A stretch of 64,000 nucleotides of DNA, taken from Paralichthys olivaceus. Taxonomy: Eukaryota > Chordata > Actinopteri > Pleuronectiformes > Paralichthyidae. Each line of letters opens with the position of its first letter. The first letter of the stretch is position 1. The stretch lies in NCBI RefSeq assembly GCF_024713975.1, contig NC_091098.1, positions 22,327,316 to 22,391,315 of the forward strand. Reading direction: 5' to 3'. The notes beneath the pieces were generated by a model. That model saw only the letters and a list, made by a program, of their open reading frames with translations, had not been told where the DNA came from and searched no databases. The translations under genes and the position numbers were made by a program. This document shows, piece by piece, positions 48,789-61,240 of this stretch.

Positions 48789-51399
48789 CAGGACAACGAT
48801 TCCAAACTACTCTCGGTGTCCCGGCGGAGACTCGCGGGCTGTGGTGGCTCCAGCAGCTGCACAGACATCTCACTTGTTTACTTGTTGATGTCCGACAGCT
48901 CAACGCGGAAGTGAAGGTCCGAGGCGCGACGTGAAGCTAAAGAGCGGCTCCGACCACCAGACCCGGTTCCTCCTGTTTCACCGGCACCGACAGTCGCGCG
49001 CGGGTTCATCCGTGGACACACAGTGTTGGTGGAGGGGAAGCGAAGTGTCGGCGAGGGAAGGTTTCCGACAGATGGACTCCATGTTGTCGTCTCACCGCTT
49101 CCACCGGGGGCGCTCGTTTTTCACCTCGGAACCACCCGGAGGAGCGGGGGCGGAGCCCAGGCGGAGCCAGACGCTCTGATGACGCAGCTAACACACACAT
49201 TCAAGATGTGAAGTAATTTACCAGAGTGATGGGATTCAACCTGCGACTTTAAATCAAGAATTGATTATAGTAATAATACATAAAATATGAAATGCAACAT
49301 AACATAATGCAATGTAATTTAATAGAATTTATACTATATAGATAATATCCAATATAATGCAATATAATATAACTTTATAAAATGGTAACTGACTAAACTA
49401 ACTTGTTGGTTGATGCAGTTTGTTTGCGATGATGAATTATTTGTGTCGGGTTTATTTTGTTACTCATACTCTCCTAATATGTATTTAGTTGTTTGAATGA
49501 GTCATTTGTTCTTTTAATTTGGAGACTCACTTCTCTTAATTGCCTGCGTGAGAAATCACTTGCTCCGGGACAATTCGAGACTTCCTGTCTGAGCTTGATG
49601 AAACACCTGCTGCACATCTGGGCCTTGATGACTGCAGCAGCGGAGCACAGAGACGAACCTGAGAAGAAGAAGAAGAAGAAGAAGAAGAAGAAGAAGAAGA
49701 AGAAGAAGAAGCATCAACCTTCGATTGAACAGCCCCCAGTGAGCGGAATGTGGTACGAGACGGTTCGATTCCCTTTGATCCAGGGTTAGGGTGGGAGTTG
49801 CTCATTCACGGTGGTCAGCTGTTCTTTGTTTACATTGATGACGCGCAGCGTGTGAGTCATGTTCACATGAACGAGCTTCAGCTTCATTACTTTTGATGAA
49901 CCTGTCAAACTTCTCATGTTGTTTTGTTCTCATGTTTATTCTTGTCTTTAATATCTGTGCTATAGGGATTGGGGTTATTTGCCTTGATGTTCAGATACTT
50001 TTAGTTGTATTGGTATTTATTAAGTGATTATCTTGTACTTCCTGTTTTTATTGAACATGAATTTACATTTTGTTTATTTCCTCCTAGTTTCAATAGGTTG
50101 AATTGTGTGATTGAAGAGCCGTGAAGCATCAGTCTGGGCCTCTCTGCGTCTTGCTTCGCCAGCCACTGTGAAACTCAAAGCTACATTTGAAACTTCTTCC
50201 TGGCCCACGTTGTCATTCTCATCGAAGAGCCGACCTACAATCGACTGTCAGGCAAGACTGGAAAACACATTAAAGGTGCACACCTTACAGATGCAGTGAG
50301 AGACTTGAATAAAAGACAATAAAAAGGGTTTCACATTTAAATACTAAAATGCTGGGGACTCTCCTGCCGCCCTAAAGTCCAAACTGATCACCAAATGGGA
50401 ATTTTAGGAGAAGTTGAGGATTATAATGTCCAATGATTTGGTAAAAATTGTGTTGTGTTGCCATTAACATTCTATATTGTTGTGCCTTTTATTGCTGAGT
50501 TTAAATGGTGACACAGTTCAACTGTTTGACTGCCTTGTATACCTTGCTAAGCACACTTATAGTACATCCTTTTTCAATTTGCCTGTTGAGCCTCTTTTTT
50601 CCACTCATGACATTTATCTTGCACCCGTTTGTACTAAAACCTTTTGAGTGTTCAACTGTTTTGTAAATGTCTGGCTAGAGTAGTATCAGTAACCAAATTA
50701 AAGCAACTACCCGCATATCACACCCAAAGATAAAAAATTGACTGTCAAATTAGCAAGGCAGGTAAAACAAAATGTCCCTCAATGCAGCAGCAACAAGTAG
50801 ATCCTGTGGTGGAAATTTATCTCGAGACGTGAAATAAAGAGTTTCTCAGACCGGAGTTGTCTTTAGGTCATTTAATTGAAAGCTCTGCGGAGGGTTGCAC
50901 AGTCAGCATGAATGCTCAAAGTGGAACTACCCCGAATAGGGAAAGAAGAAGGTTTATGTACAGTCAGGTAAACAGGAAACATAAGAGACAACTGTTTCTG
51001 AATAATAGCATGAAAACTGAACTTTAGTCTGGTTAACACAGGATGCCTTCTGCTCTTACTTCTGTATGAAAGAAGAAGTTTGCTACTGCCAAGATCCGGA
51101 TCAACGAGAGGATCATCATCAAGAAAGGACATGAACTCTGAGGTTACATCTGCCAAGTGCATCGCAACAGTCAGGGCATTTGATAATTAAGGGTAAAAAA
51201 GTAAAAGGTGTCTGTCTAGTTTCGAATCGTCCGCCTGCACGTACACCAGACAGTTCCTCTTATGCGAGCACAATTGTGTCTCTGTATGAGTTATTGTTGA
51301 ACACAGCACACGAGCATTGATCAGACAAAGGAAAGAGTTCAAGCAAAGTTCATATGTTTTCCATTACAATCCGTAGACACACATCAAGACAGACCAAGC
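48789..51399. other. GC-rich upstream region of the F-box gene, then intergenic DNA
   Basis: 48.79-49.20 kb is GC- and CpG-rich and probably contains the promoter and transcription start of the F-box gene on -. From 49.2 kb onward it is AT-rich, with a GAA tract at 49.66 kb. Around 50.83-50.87 kb the text gacgtgaaataaagagtttc could belong to the terminal repeat of the neighbouring retroelement. Nothing else is recognised. Confidence 0.5.
49663..49711. repeat. (GAA)16 trinucleotide tract
   Basis: Uninterrupted aga/gaa run of about 49 bases; purine-only on +. GAA tracts of this kind can form triplex structures. Confidence 0.95.
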
Positions 51400-52720
51400 T
51401 CGCGGCAAAGAATAGTACTAGAGATGCACGAAGAGACTGCAAGCAAGAAACGATGAAATGCGTCCAAACTCCAATCCAAGCTTAGAATACTGGAAAATGA
51501 ATGGAAGTTTGAGAATGTATACTTCTACAGGAACTCAGAGGACGCATTTACAGGCGCCTTGAAAGTCCTACAAGAGAGATATGGGAAACCATTCTTCAAC
51601 TGATCCTTCAGCCCTGAGAGAATTTGCAGACTTTCTCCAAGGTTGTGTAGAAGCAATCCCACATGTTAATGGATGGGCCATCTTGAATGATTGTGGAAAA
51701 AAAAAAAACACAAGCTACTTCAAAAATGACCTGAATGGTTCGTATGAAAGTGGGGCCGAATCATTGACGATAACCTGGGGGTTACCCCAATTTCAAAAGT
51801 TTCACAATGTTCTTGAACAAAGATGCCCAGATATCTTAAAACCCGATCACCTCCCCATGAACTTTAAACCTACAGATGAAAGGGCATCCAAAGGAGCCAG
51901 ATCCCTCAATGCAACTGCCCAATTAGAGAACGCCACTTGAGATGCACTTCAAACGTCTGACCATAGAGGAAGACCCCCATGTCTTGTCTGCAAGAATGAA
52001 ATGCATGGCATTGCCAGGTGCCCCTCTTTTGCTACAAAAGCCATGGATAACAAAGAGGCTTGAAAACTGCTTTGGTTGCTTGGGAAAGGGACACATCACC
52101 ATAGATTGTAAATGGCGACATACTTGTAGTACCTGTGGCCGTAGACATCCCACTTGCTTGCATGAGGAGTGGATGAAAGGTCCAGGGGAAGTGACAAAAA
52201 ACGCCTCTGCCCAAGCAGATAATGGCTCGAGTGAAGAGGTTCTCAAGGTCACGTCCTATCAACCCAACGTGCCCTTGCCACCGCAAGCATAGTCCCGGTC
52301 CTGGTGTCGTCAGTACAAGAGCCGCAAAGAGAAGTTCTCACCTATGCATTACTTGACACACAGTGATTCAACATTCATTCTAGAGGACTTGCTTCAGTAC
52401 CTGGATCTGGACTTAATTCTGATAAGCACATCCAAGTAAAGCAAGCCTACGCCCATAGCTTTGTTCCAATGGATAAGTCTGAGATCATTTGGTACCTCCC
52501 TCATCACGCTGTTTACCACCCCACAAAACCTTTGTGTCACTTTGGTGGGAGAATGGAGAACTGGAAAATGAACCACAGAAGGATGGGATGGTCGTCCACC
52601 TTTCTGTAGCAGCTTCATCCCCAGGATGCGTCAACTTTGGGCTAAAGAAACTGGAGCGCCAACTCGCAACTGACCATCCAGCTGCATCAGCTTTCATCAA
52701 AATAAGCCGACCATGGGCTA
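51400..52720 (+). mobile_element. BEL/Pao LTR retrotransposon fossil (gag and start of protease)
   Basis: On + the segment resembles the gag region of BEL/Pao elements: a capsid-like part with DPSALREFADFLQGC and a zinc-knuckle region (CFGCLGKGHITIDC, then a CxxC..H type knuckle), followed by text like the beginning of an aspartic protease. It is broken and incomplete, with several interruptions. No reverse transcriptase, RNase H or integrase part was seen, and terminal repeats could not be delimited; text at 50.83-50.87 kb may be terminal-repeat sequence. The partial conservation of motifs suggests an old but not ancient insertion. Confidence 0.75.
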
Positions 52721-54166
52721 GCCATTGTTAAAAACAAATAAATAAATAAATATATAATATATATAAAATAAAAAAGGCACAGAGGTAATGACGTCTGATA
52801 TTCTGAGCGGGCCGCATGGCTTCCATAGCACTGCCATACAAGCCAGTAGCCAGTCAGATTTACCTTTAGCTTCTTTAACGTTATTGTGATTAAAAGGCTG
52901 AAACACTTGATGACACCAACGTACAATTGAAGTTATTATTTTCATAACAACAACCAGTCGTACAAAGCTCAAATGTGATGGTTAAACTCAAAACATGTAA
53001 CTGAATTAAATACCTTTTTATTATAATTTATTCTTCTTCTAGCCATTGATTTTATTATTTTTCTTGTGGAGCACTTTGTAACTTTGTTTAGATAAGTGCT
53101 ATACAAATACAGTTATTATTATTATTGTTGCATCAGTCCAGGACGTTAAGAAACTGGTCGTTGAGGCGCAGGACTTGTGCAATAATGGAGGTCTACACCT
53201 TTCTTTAACAGTGTAACTCAAATCAAAAGGAGGTCCTGGACTCTGTTAAATCGGACTTGACTAATGATTAGACAAAAGCTGAAATTGATTCACCTGTAAA
53301 TAATAAATCAGATGAATTAACAAAGAAGCACAGAGGATAATAAACCTGATAAAAGCAGATTAGCCTGATGAAGGATTCCTCAGTGTCTTCACATGATGTA
53401 TTTTCAGGATGTTGTTTTTGTCTTTTTTTACATCATCCACTAATGATTTAAAAAAAAAAGTTTTTCATTTTTCACTGAAAGTAAAGCAATCTTTAATCTC
53501 CAGTTAATCAACTTAACTTATCAAGTGAAGAAAGAGAAGATTCATGAACATCTCACCCCGAAATATGAAAAAAATAAACAGGTGTTGTCATGTAAAATGC
53601 ATGTTTCTATATTTTCCCTTTGTCCAGCACATTTATATTATTGTCCAGTTGTTCCCCTTTCAGAAGAAAAATACTTGAATTCAACCAAAACAAATGATCA
53701 AAGATATTTCCTCTCACACACATTACAAAGAGAATCATACCAAAATGTTAAACAACATCAGAGAGACTTCTTTTTAATAATATGGCAAATACACAGAGGT
53801 GCATTCATGTCTTCAATCACATAGGCACTGCAGTTTATGTACAATACAGTACATAGAACTCGATCATAAATTACAAGCCATTCCAAAAATAAATGGATAC
53901 CAGGGAGGCTCTGAGCCCTGAGAAGTAGGATGGTAGCCATTGATTTTGGAGTCACATTAGAATTTCAAGCAGGCCACAACCCTGTCCATGGATACAGACC
54001 TATGATCAGCCCAGTCTGTGATGCTCTGCATATTTTAAATGAATATAAAGACAAAAAAGGTCTGAGTAACGACGACTTAAATCCATGTCGCATCTAAAAC
54101 ACGTTTATCCATCTTCCTGATCGACAGCCGAGAGTTGAGTCTTTTTGGTCAGCGGAGGAGCTCCTC
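52721..54166. other. Intergenic, AT-rich, between the fossil element and dnajc11
   Basis: Contains an AAAT/AT-rich simple stretch at 52.73-52.77 kb and a repeat tail near 53.05 kb. The part from about 53.75 kb is probably dnajc11 3' UTR. No gene seen. Confidence 0.6.
53030..53132. repeat. Dispersed repeat tail ending in (ATT)n
   Basis: gagcactttgtaactttgtt, then agtgctatacaaatacag and ttattattattattg: a typical 3' tail of fish LINE/SINE-type repeats. Confidence 0.6.
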
Positions 54167-57100
54167 CTATGTGTCGGCGTCAATCCTGTGAGCTGTGCAG
54201 AGGGGAGACAACAAAAAGAGGAAAAATATTATGCTGGTGGCAGGCACATGAAGGTGGCAGGCACATGAAGTAAAGCTCAGTGGATTTTAGGAGTAGTAGA
54301 GATAAAATGTTCTGGGATATGTTGCATCAAATACATCTACAAAGACTCAGAGCTGAAGTTAAATCCCTCTGCTGCCAGAAACATCTAAAACAGGGGCCGG
54401 GGAGAAAGTTCAAAATAACATACGATCTACAAAATCATTAACCTGCCCTGAAAACACTAAATATCACAGCAATAGGAGCAAAAACACAAACACATCCCCA
54501 CACTGTGCTGTAGATAAAGGGACTCACATTGCTTTGGTATCCTGAGTGGCTCCGTGTCTCCTGACAGGACTTGATGCATGACTCCACGGAACTGATACAG
54601 CACCTTTAGGCTCTTCTCCTCCCCCACACAGGGGTCGTAGAAGCCGGGGAGTCCAGACTGGAAAAAAAAAAACATCACATCACTGAATCATCGCACAGCA
54701 AGTCGGGGACATAAATTTGTTACACATCATGCCGACAAATCTGCTTCGGCTTTGGAAATGTTGCCTGGATCAATGTTCTCACCTTTGAGGCCTCAGTGAG
54801 GATGAGTTTTGAGTCTTTCACCAGACACTGCAGGGGCACGGTCACGTCAATGACCTTTGCTCTCTCATGTCTTCGACTGTTATCTGTAACAAACTTGCCG
54901 TACCAGGCGTTGAGGATGATGAGACCTGATTGAGGAGGAAGCATAGAGGATAGTTTTAATCAACTGGAAATTTCATGTAGTAACATTTTTATTTTACTTG
55001 GATTCAAAATGCAGATTATTCAGTGACAGATAAAACGGACCCGGGGTTTTTGGATGAACTGATATCAAAAGTTAAACAAGTCCCCACATTCACCAGAGAA
55101 CAGTTTTGATCAAGTGTAGCCACAGTTTATAATGGGACCAGTGCTATTTGAGACTTGGTAGTTAAAACTTTTACACAAAACAAAAAGTTAGAACAATTAA
55201 TTTTAATTGCGGGCTGTGTTAACGATAACATAACCATTTATTATTAGCACATTGAAGAGGAAAAAATTCTTGTACTTCTATCTTAGTGTGGACACTAATG
55301 GGCAGAATGAATTCCCAAGCCCCTAACCTGAACCATCAAAACTAAACGCCTAACCATAAACTCAACTTAATCCTAACCGTCTTAACCCTCAAACAAGCCT
55401 TTCCAAAAGTGTCCTCACTCTTTATGCTCAAAATGGTCCTCACAATTATAGAAGCACAAGTACACACACACATTCATTTTTACTTTAAAAGTGTTAAGTG
55501 TAGGGGACCTCTGATGACACTAAAATCAAAGCAACCTCTACTGTGACAGGTGTCATACGCCGAATTATCTCTTGCCAAACTCCCCTAGGTGAAAATTATA
55601 CTGTCTGCTGAAAGGCAACTAAAACGCCCCAATAACCACCAGTCGAAAAAAGGAAACTGGAGGGTCATTAAAAAAAATCCACTGAGATCTATTAGTCTAT
55701 CAACTGTTTTAATCCTGATTAAAAATCCAACCATATCTCCACAAAAATCTGCCTGAATATCATCAGTGTCCACAAAGCATGTCTCCTATGGCATTGAAAA
55801 GACAATGCAGTGGAAAGGAACACACACTCATCTCACCTTTGCTTGTCATACAGGTTCTTTAATGTTCAGTAAACTACCCAGGAATTTCACTTAAATTGTG
55901 TTTTTGATGTTTCAGGTCACAGAAAATTAAATAGTCGTTAGGGTGGACTAGATTTGTTTTTTTCCAGCCCTTGCCTTCTAGACATCAAACATGACTCACC
56001 GAGGAAATAAAAATAAAAAGGCAACCTCCTCTATTTGCAATGGGAAATTAGTCAATTGCCAATTACCTTATTACCTGTGTTTAAAAGAACCTGCATATAC
56101 CTGCTCATCTTGTTGTAAAAGAGGTATCAGAGAATCAAACTGTTTCCTAACCTGCTGTGTTAAAAACATTTCTCCCAGGATGAGCTCTTTCTTTAAATAT
56201 GACGGATCTTACCCATTCTGGACTCCTCAGCTTCAATGATCCTGCGCACAGACTCCTGCATGAGCAACACCTTTAGAGATGAAAAGGGGACAGAGAGGAA
56301 GACAAAAACAATGAGATTTCATATGGATCATATAGATTATACTAATGAAATTCAACATCTAATCCCATCTCAACCCCTGCATCTGAATGTTCTGGGATTT
56401 ATCATAAATCTTGAAAGTCAAAATACCTGCATCTCTCTTATCTAACACTAGGAGAGCTGCATTTCAGCCTGTAAAACACTCACTGCTGCCTCTGCCTCCT
56501 GTTTTTTCCTGGCGATATTAGAGGCCGAGCTCTCCCGGTGCTTCTCCAAGTCTCTGTTGAGTTCAAAGATAAATGGAGAAATAAAAATGACCTCATAAAA
56601 TCCAGCCATAATAATACATGCGGTGCTACTTCCAATAACATTTCTTGCATGAATCAACCAACTTAAAGTGGAGGTTTCTTACTGTTCCTTCTGGGCCCGC
56701 ACGTAAGGCCGAATAACAAGCTGCTGGATGGCGAGGTAGAAAACCAATGGTCCAACTGTGGCGTAAAATACTGCACTTGGCAGGAGCTGGTCAGTCAGGT
56801 GAATCGGGAAGAAGTACGTCTGGCTGGCTCTGTTTAGTCTGCGGGTGGAGAGCTGGTTTCATTATCTATAATCTAACTGGCTGCTCACTCTGTGTAATGT
56901 TGGGGATTTTAGGCTGAAAATATGACATCATCATTCAAGATCACACTCAAGTTGACGAAAAAGTATTTGAATGGATAATTATCTTGTGTCGTAATTCTCA
57001 TGGGCGCCATGGCATCAGCGATGTGAGAGAAAAAACCCTCTGGAATCGACACCAAACAGAAATGGGAGCAAAGAGCCACACTTACTTGATCTTGAGGGAG

Positions 57101-60100
57101 ACACCCTGAGGCACTCCCACGCTGACGGTGGCCCCCAGGACGCTGTGTCGACTGATCTTCCTCTCAACACCGTACTCTACCACAGTCCCGAAGAAACCTG
57201 ATCTGTAACACAAAGACGTGGTCGCTGCCTCTTTATCTGCACTCAAAAGTGGAATTGACTCTGATTCAGTTTTCTCACTGAAACTCACAACTCACTATGA
57301 CGTACAACAGATTCACAAAAAATGATGCATCATTGTGATCTACATTGTGGCCTTGATATTTCAGAATAAACAATGACAGCATACTTTACGGAGCCCTTAA
57401 TCTTCGTCTGATCTTCATCTTGGAACTTGTACTGGTAGCTCATCATCATATAAGTGTGAGGAATGCCAAGCTGCAGAGAAAATAAGTAAATGTTCAGACG
57501 CAGCCCTGACAAGCGTGTGTGGATTTAATGGCGTCTTGGCCAAAACTAATGTTAAATAAAACTGCTGCATGCTAACCTGCATTGCGAAGGTGAAATGGCT
57601 GCTCTTGGTGTCCCTGACGACGCTGGTGTTCATAGAGGACTGGATCCCCCATCGCCACTGCAGGTAGCCCATAGTGTTCTTATCTAGGTGACGGGCCAGA
57701 ACCGTGGTAATACCGGGACGCACACCTCGAGATGAAAACTGCAGGCCACACTGAGCGGTGACAAAGCTAAGAGAAAAGAGGGAAACAATATTATTATTCT
57801 AGATGTGGTTTGAAAAAACTATTTGTCTGGCATTTTAAAATCTTACCATCGAGGCGTCAAGTTTCGGAATATCTTCATCCCTAGGAGAGGTCCGTGGGTG
57901 TCTCCAGCACCTAACTCTACCTGCGCCACACAACGGTTAAAATGTCAGACAGATGTGTTGTCACAAACAGAGGAGGAAACAAAGAGGGTGCCACAAAATC
58001 TGTGCCTGTTTGCCATCGTATGAAATTACAAATCGAGTCTGTGTTGTGCACAAGGGAAATGCAGCATACCTCCCCCCAGCCCTTAGCTGAGGTGACTCTT
58101 CTCAAGGCCAAGTTAATGTTGCCACCTCCATTTCCATTGTGGGTTGACAGGGAGCCAGACAAAATGGCCGTATCTTTTGTAGTGAGAGGAGCCTGCCCGG
58201 AGGACACATAAAACTTTTTTAAGTCCTTTGAGAGAGAACTAACTCAAACATATCAACTTTAAGCTTTAACATAAAATACATGTAGTTAGCATCACTTCAA
58301 AACTTGTGAGGAATCTCTCATCACCTCGATGGATTGTGATATGTGCATCTTGTTGATTTCCAAATGGGGGACTCCCCCAACAACCATATCCTCATAGTCC
58401 TCCTCATATCTGTCAAAAAGGTCCGTGGCATCGATGCCCACACTAATCGTTCCCTGTGAATAATTAGTGCAAGAATGAATATCAAGTTAATTAACAATGC
58501 TATACTATACTATGATCAAGATTCTAAATGACTTTTTTCTCTGTTCAATTCAGTGTGAGACTTGTTATCTTCCCTGAACATACCTTTGGGTTGGTCCTTT
58601 GCTGAAGCCTTCTCTCTTCTCTCTCTATCTGAAGACGCTCATACTCTTCTCGGATCTCTGCAGGGGTTCTTTTCCTTTCCACCACCTGGAGCAAGAAGAT
58701 ATGATTTGAATGCAAAGTGAAAAGGAGGATTGGCTGCTTCAGAACTTGCAGATAAAAAGTAAGAGTAATTTCACAGGTATTTCATGCTCCAGTATGTTCT
58801 CCCTGTGTAAATATATATATATATATATATATGAAGTATAATATTTTGTTCTCTTGAACATTAAGGGCTTTAGATGAAGTAAAACACTGACTATTCCATG
58901 CAGGTTTGAGGAAGCGATGTCATGTAGGGACAGGGAATTGTTGAGTTAAGAAAACAGGCTTCACATTAAGAGGCATTTTTAAAAACACAGTGAGCATTAA
59001 ATGCAAACTTAGTATCACGTGTGTGCTCGAGTGAACTAATTTGTCAAAACTGTAAAAAAAGCTGCCAAACTTGAAATGCATGGTGGACAATATAAATAAA
59101 CTTGACCAGCACATGGTTTATGTGAGAGGAGTTCTGCATCGTGTTGTCTTTCTGATTGACATTCACTGAAGTGCACAGTGGTCTGCACCTCTCAAAGTTA
59201 GTAACTAAAAATTCAAACAATTAAAAAATATGCATATTAGCGTATGTCAAATGACACTTTGCATTTGGCTTGAATATGAGGCAGGTCTGAGGTTTTGAAA
59301 TACAGAACTCTGAGAGTGTGTGTCACAGGTGTATCAGTACCCGTGTCCCACTTCAGGGGCCTCGTCGCTCTGAGGATTTGGTGCGAGTTGTCTTTGGAGG
59401 AACCATCTGATTTATGGAGGATTTGCCATTTGCCTCACCAGCTTGTCCCGCCCTTACCTTGTCATCAGCAGCTACTTTGAGCACTTCCTTCAACTAACTG
59501 CAGCTCGGCAACACACATAGCTTTATATAAGATCACTACTGCCACCTCTTTTTCATTCCTAACATTTGTAACATAAGCTATTTGAGCTGAGTGTTGATAA
59601 TTACATTTACAAATGGAGTCCTCAGACTCTGTTTTATCTCTATTGGATATTTTAAAACTAATAAATAGTGGACTATCATCACAATAGCCACGGTTTTAAT
59701 TGCATGTGGTAGCTTGTTAATTAATTATTAGCCACTACAGTCAGTAACTGACTCACCTCCCATCCTTCAACATCGAGTCCCCGCTTGCCATAGATATCAT
59801 AGATAGCCCGTGACTGTGGATCACGGAGCACTAGAAACCAAAAAATCCACCATTAATATTCACAAATAATATAGTTCAAGCCTCTGAATACTTTCATTTA
59901 GATCATAACAGAAGCTTCATGTGTTGCTGCATCTGCATGATGTCTCCAAAACTTTTCTCACCTTCATAAGCTTCATGTACGAGGTTGAACAGCTGCTCTG
60001 CCTGTCGCTTCAGCTCAGGGTCCCGGTGTTTGTCTGGATGATAGAGCATACATAATCGCCTGTATGCTGCCTTCAGTTCATCCTGCGTTGCCTGAAGCCA

Positions 60101-61240
60101 AATATTGAAAAGGTGTGAGAGAAACCCCGCAGGAAAACTTCAAAAACAAACACGGTAGTAAATAAAAACACAGCGTGATGTTGCAACATGTGAACTCAGG
60201 CACTCAGCTACTACCAACTTAATTTACCGATCACGTAACACTTCAAAAACAGATCCACCAGCTCTGCTCTAACACCCTGCAGGGTTTTGAGGACTTGTCA
60301 CGAACAATCTAAATAGAGAGTTGCAGATTTAAACAGTTGCTTTAATTTAATAGGTTATAAATTGGTTAGGGTGAAACAGAGTACCGTGCAAAAGCCCTAA
60401 TCATATCTATGTTGACTGGGGCAACATATTTTGAGTATGTATCCACAAATTTTTAATTTGCGTTTTCCTGGATTTATGAAAAAGTGAGCTGCATTTTCTG
60501 TTGTTATTTTAAGTGTGAAAAAGCACATCCATATTAATCGACAAATTAATGAATTAAAACAAGTGTGTAACCGTGTGAAGAAGGTGAAAATGTTGTTTTC
60601 TTACTATTTCACTGTAGCACTAAGTGGGGTGGACTAAATCTTTCTCAGTATTGTTGAATGAAAGTATAATTAAGCTTTGTTTCACACTTGTATTTGTCTT
60701 ATATTACTTTGCACAACGTTAGTTCGTTAAACTTTGCTCTTGTCCTTGATTTGAGTAAAATCTCATGTGGATCTCAACATAATGAAGAGAGTTAGTTGTC
60801 GCGTCAGAGCCACAGTCAGCACATGGTTACAGGATCATCTGTCCTGCGAGGTGAAATCTTTTGAGGACAGTAGCAGCACCGACGAGGGATCTGACAGAAA
60901 CCGAAAGTGACAGTCGGTGAGTTAGCATTAGCTGCTAATCACAGCTGGATTGAGGTCGGACCTGCTCCACAGGTTGGGTGTCTCTCCAAGTATCGACCCG
61001 AGGAGTCACAGCACACAAACCAATGTCGAGGGTCACAAGCTAGCCACCTAGCTAACGTTAAACCAGATCATACGAGCCGCCGTTCCGCAGGAGCCGGAGG
61101 AAGCTCCCGGAGTTCGAGCTCAAAGTTCCCGCACACACATCTGCTCGGACCCCAGCTGCGCACTGTACCTCTCTCCGGACGTTTAGCAAAGAATAATAAT
61201 CATCACTGCCGATCTCATCATCGTCCAAGGAAGACGCCAT
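54167..61240 (-). CDS. dnajc11: DNAJC11, mitochondrial J-domain protein
   Basis: Sixteen exons join in phase to 559 residues, the human length: 61169-61240, 59962-60091, 59757-59830, 58584-58685, 58325-58453, 58070-58192, 57847-57920, 57577-57766, 57385-57470, 57086-57202, 56683-56838, 56484-56553, 56213-56270, 54783-54925, 54528-54657 and 54167-54192. The protein begins [20 protein letters not shown] and ends SHRIDADT. The J domain (about 13-82) has an intact HPD at 42-44 ([12 protein letters not shown]), the contact for Hsp70. The middle is a beta-rich domain typical of DNAJC11 ([34 protein letters not shown]). A coiled-coil ([18 protein letters not shown]) and the conserved C-terminal domain follow ([40 protein letters not shown]). 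In mammals it sits at the mitochondrial outer membrane and is linked to the MICOS/MIB complex and cristae shape. The promoter is CpG-rich. Confidence 0.97.
58810..58832. repeat. (AT)n microsatellite
   Basis: Alternating AT run of about 23 bases in dnajc11 intron 3. Confidence 0.95.
60782..60910 (+). other. 42-codon open frame opposite dnajc11 intron 1, doubtful
   Basis: ATG at 60782, stop TGA at 60908-60910, reading [20 protein letters not shown] and ending [11 protein letters not shown]. Its composition (a Cys/Trp-containing basic half followed by an acidic Ser-rich tail) looks more protein-like than chance frames nearby. A strong donor (agtcg then gtgagt) follows 6 bases after the stop. 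It lies just left of the CpG-rich dnajc11 promoter, so it could be a small exon of a divergent transcript. I do not recognise it. It may be chance. Confidence 0.15.

Noticed and set aside
48053-48934. Long + strand open frames (up to 293 codons, three frames) with a repeated TSLYTVYGTDL-type peptide
   Set aside because: They come from the 28-bp minisatellite: 28 is not a multiple of 3, so all three frames stay open and give the same cyclic peptide. No domain, no splice context.
49493-49805. Open frames with poly-Lys or poly-Ser at 49.5-49.8 kb
   Set aside because: Produced by the GAA tract.
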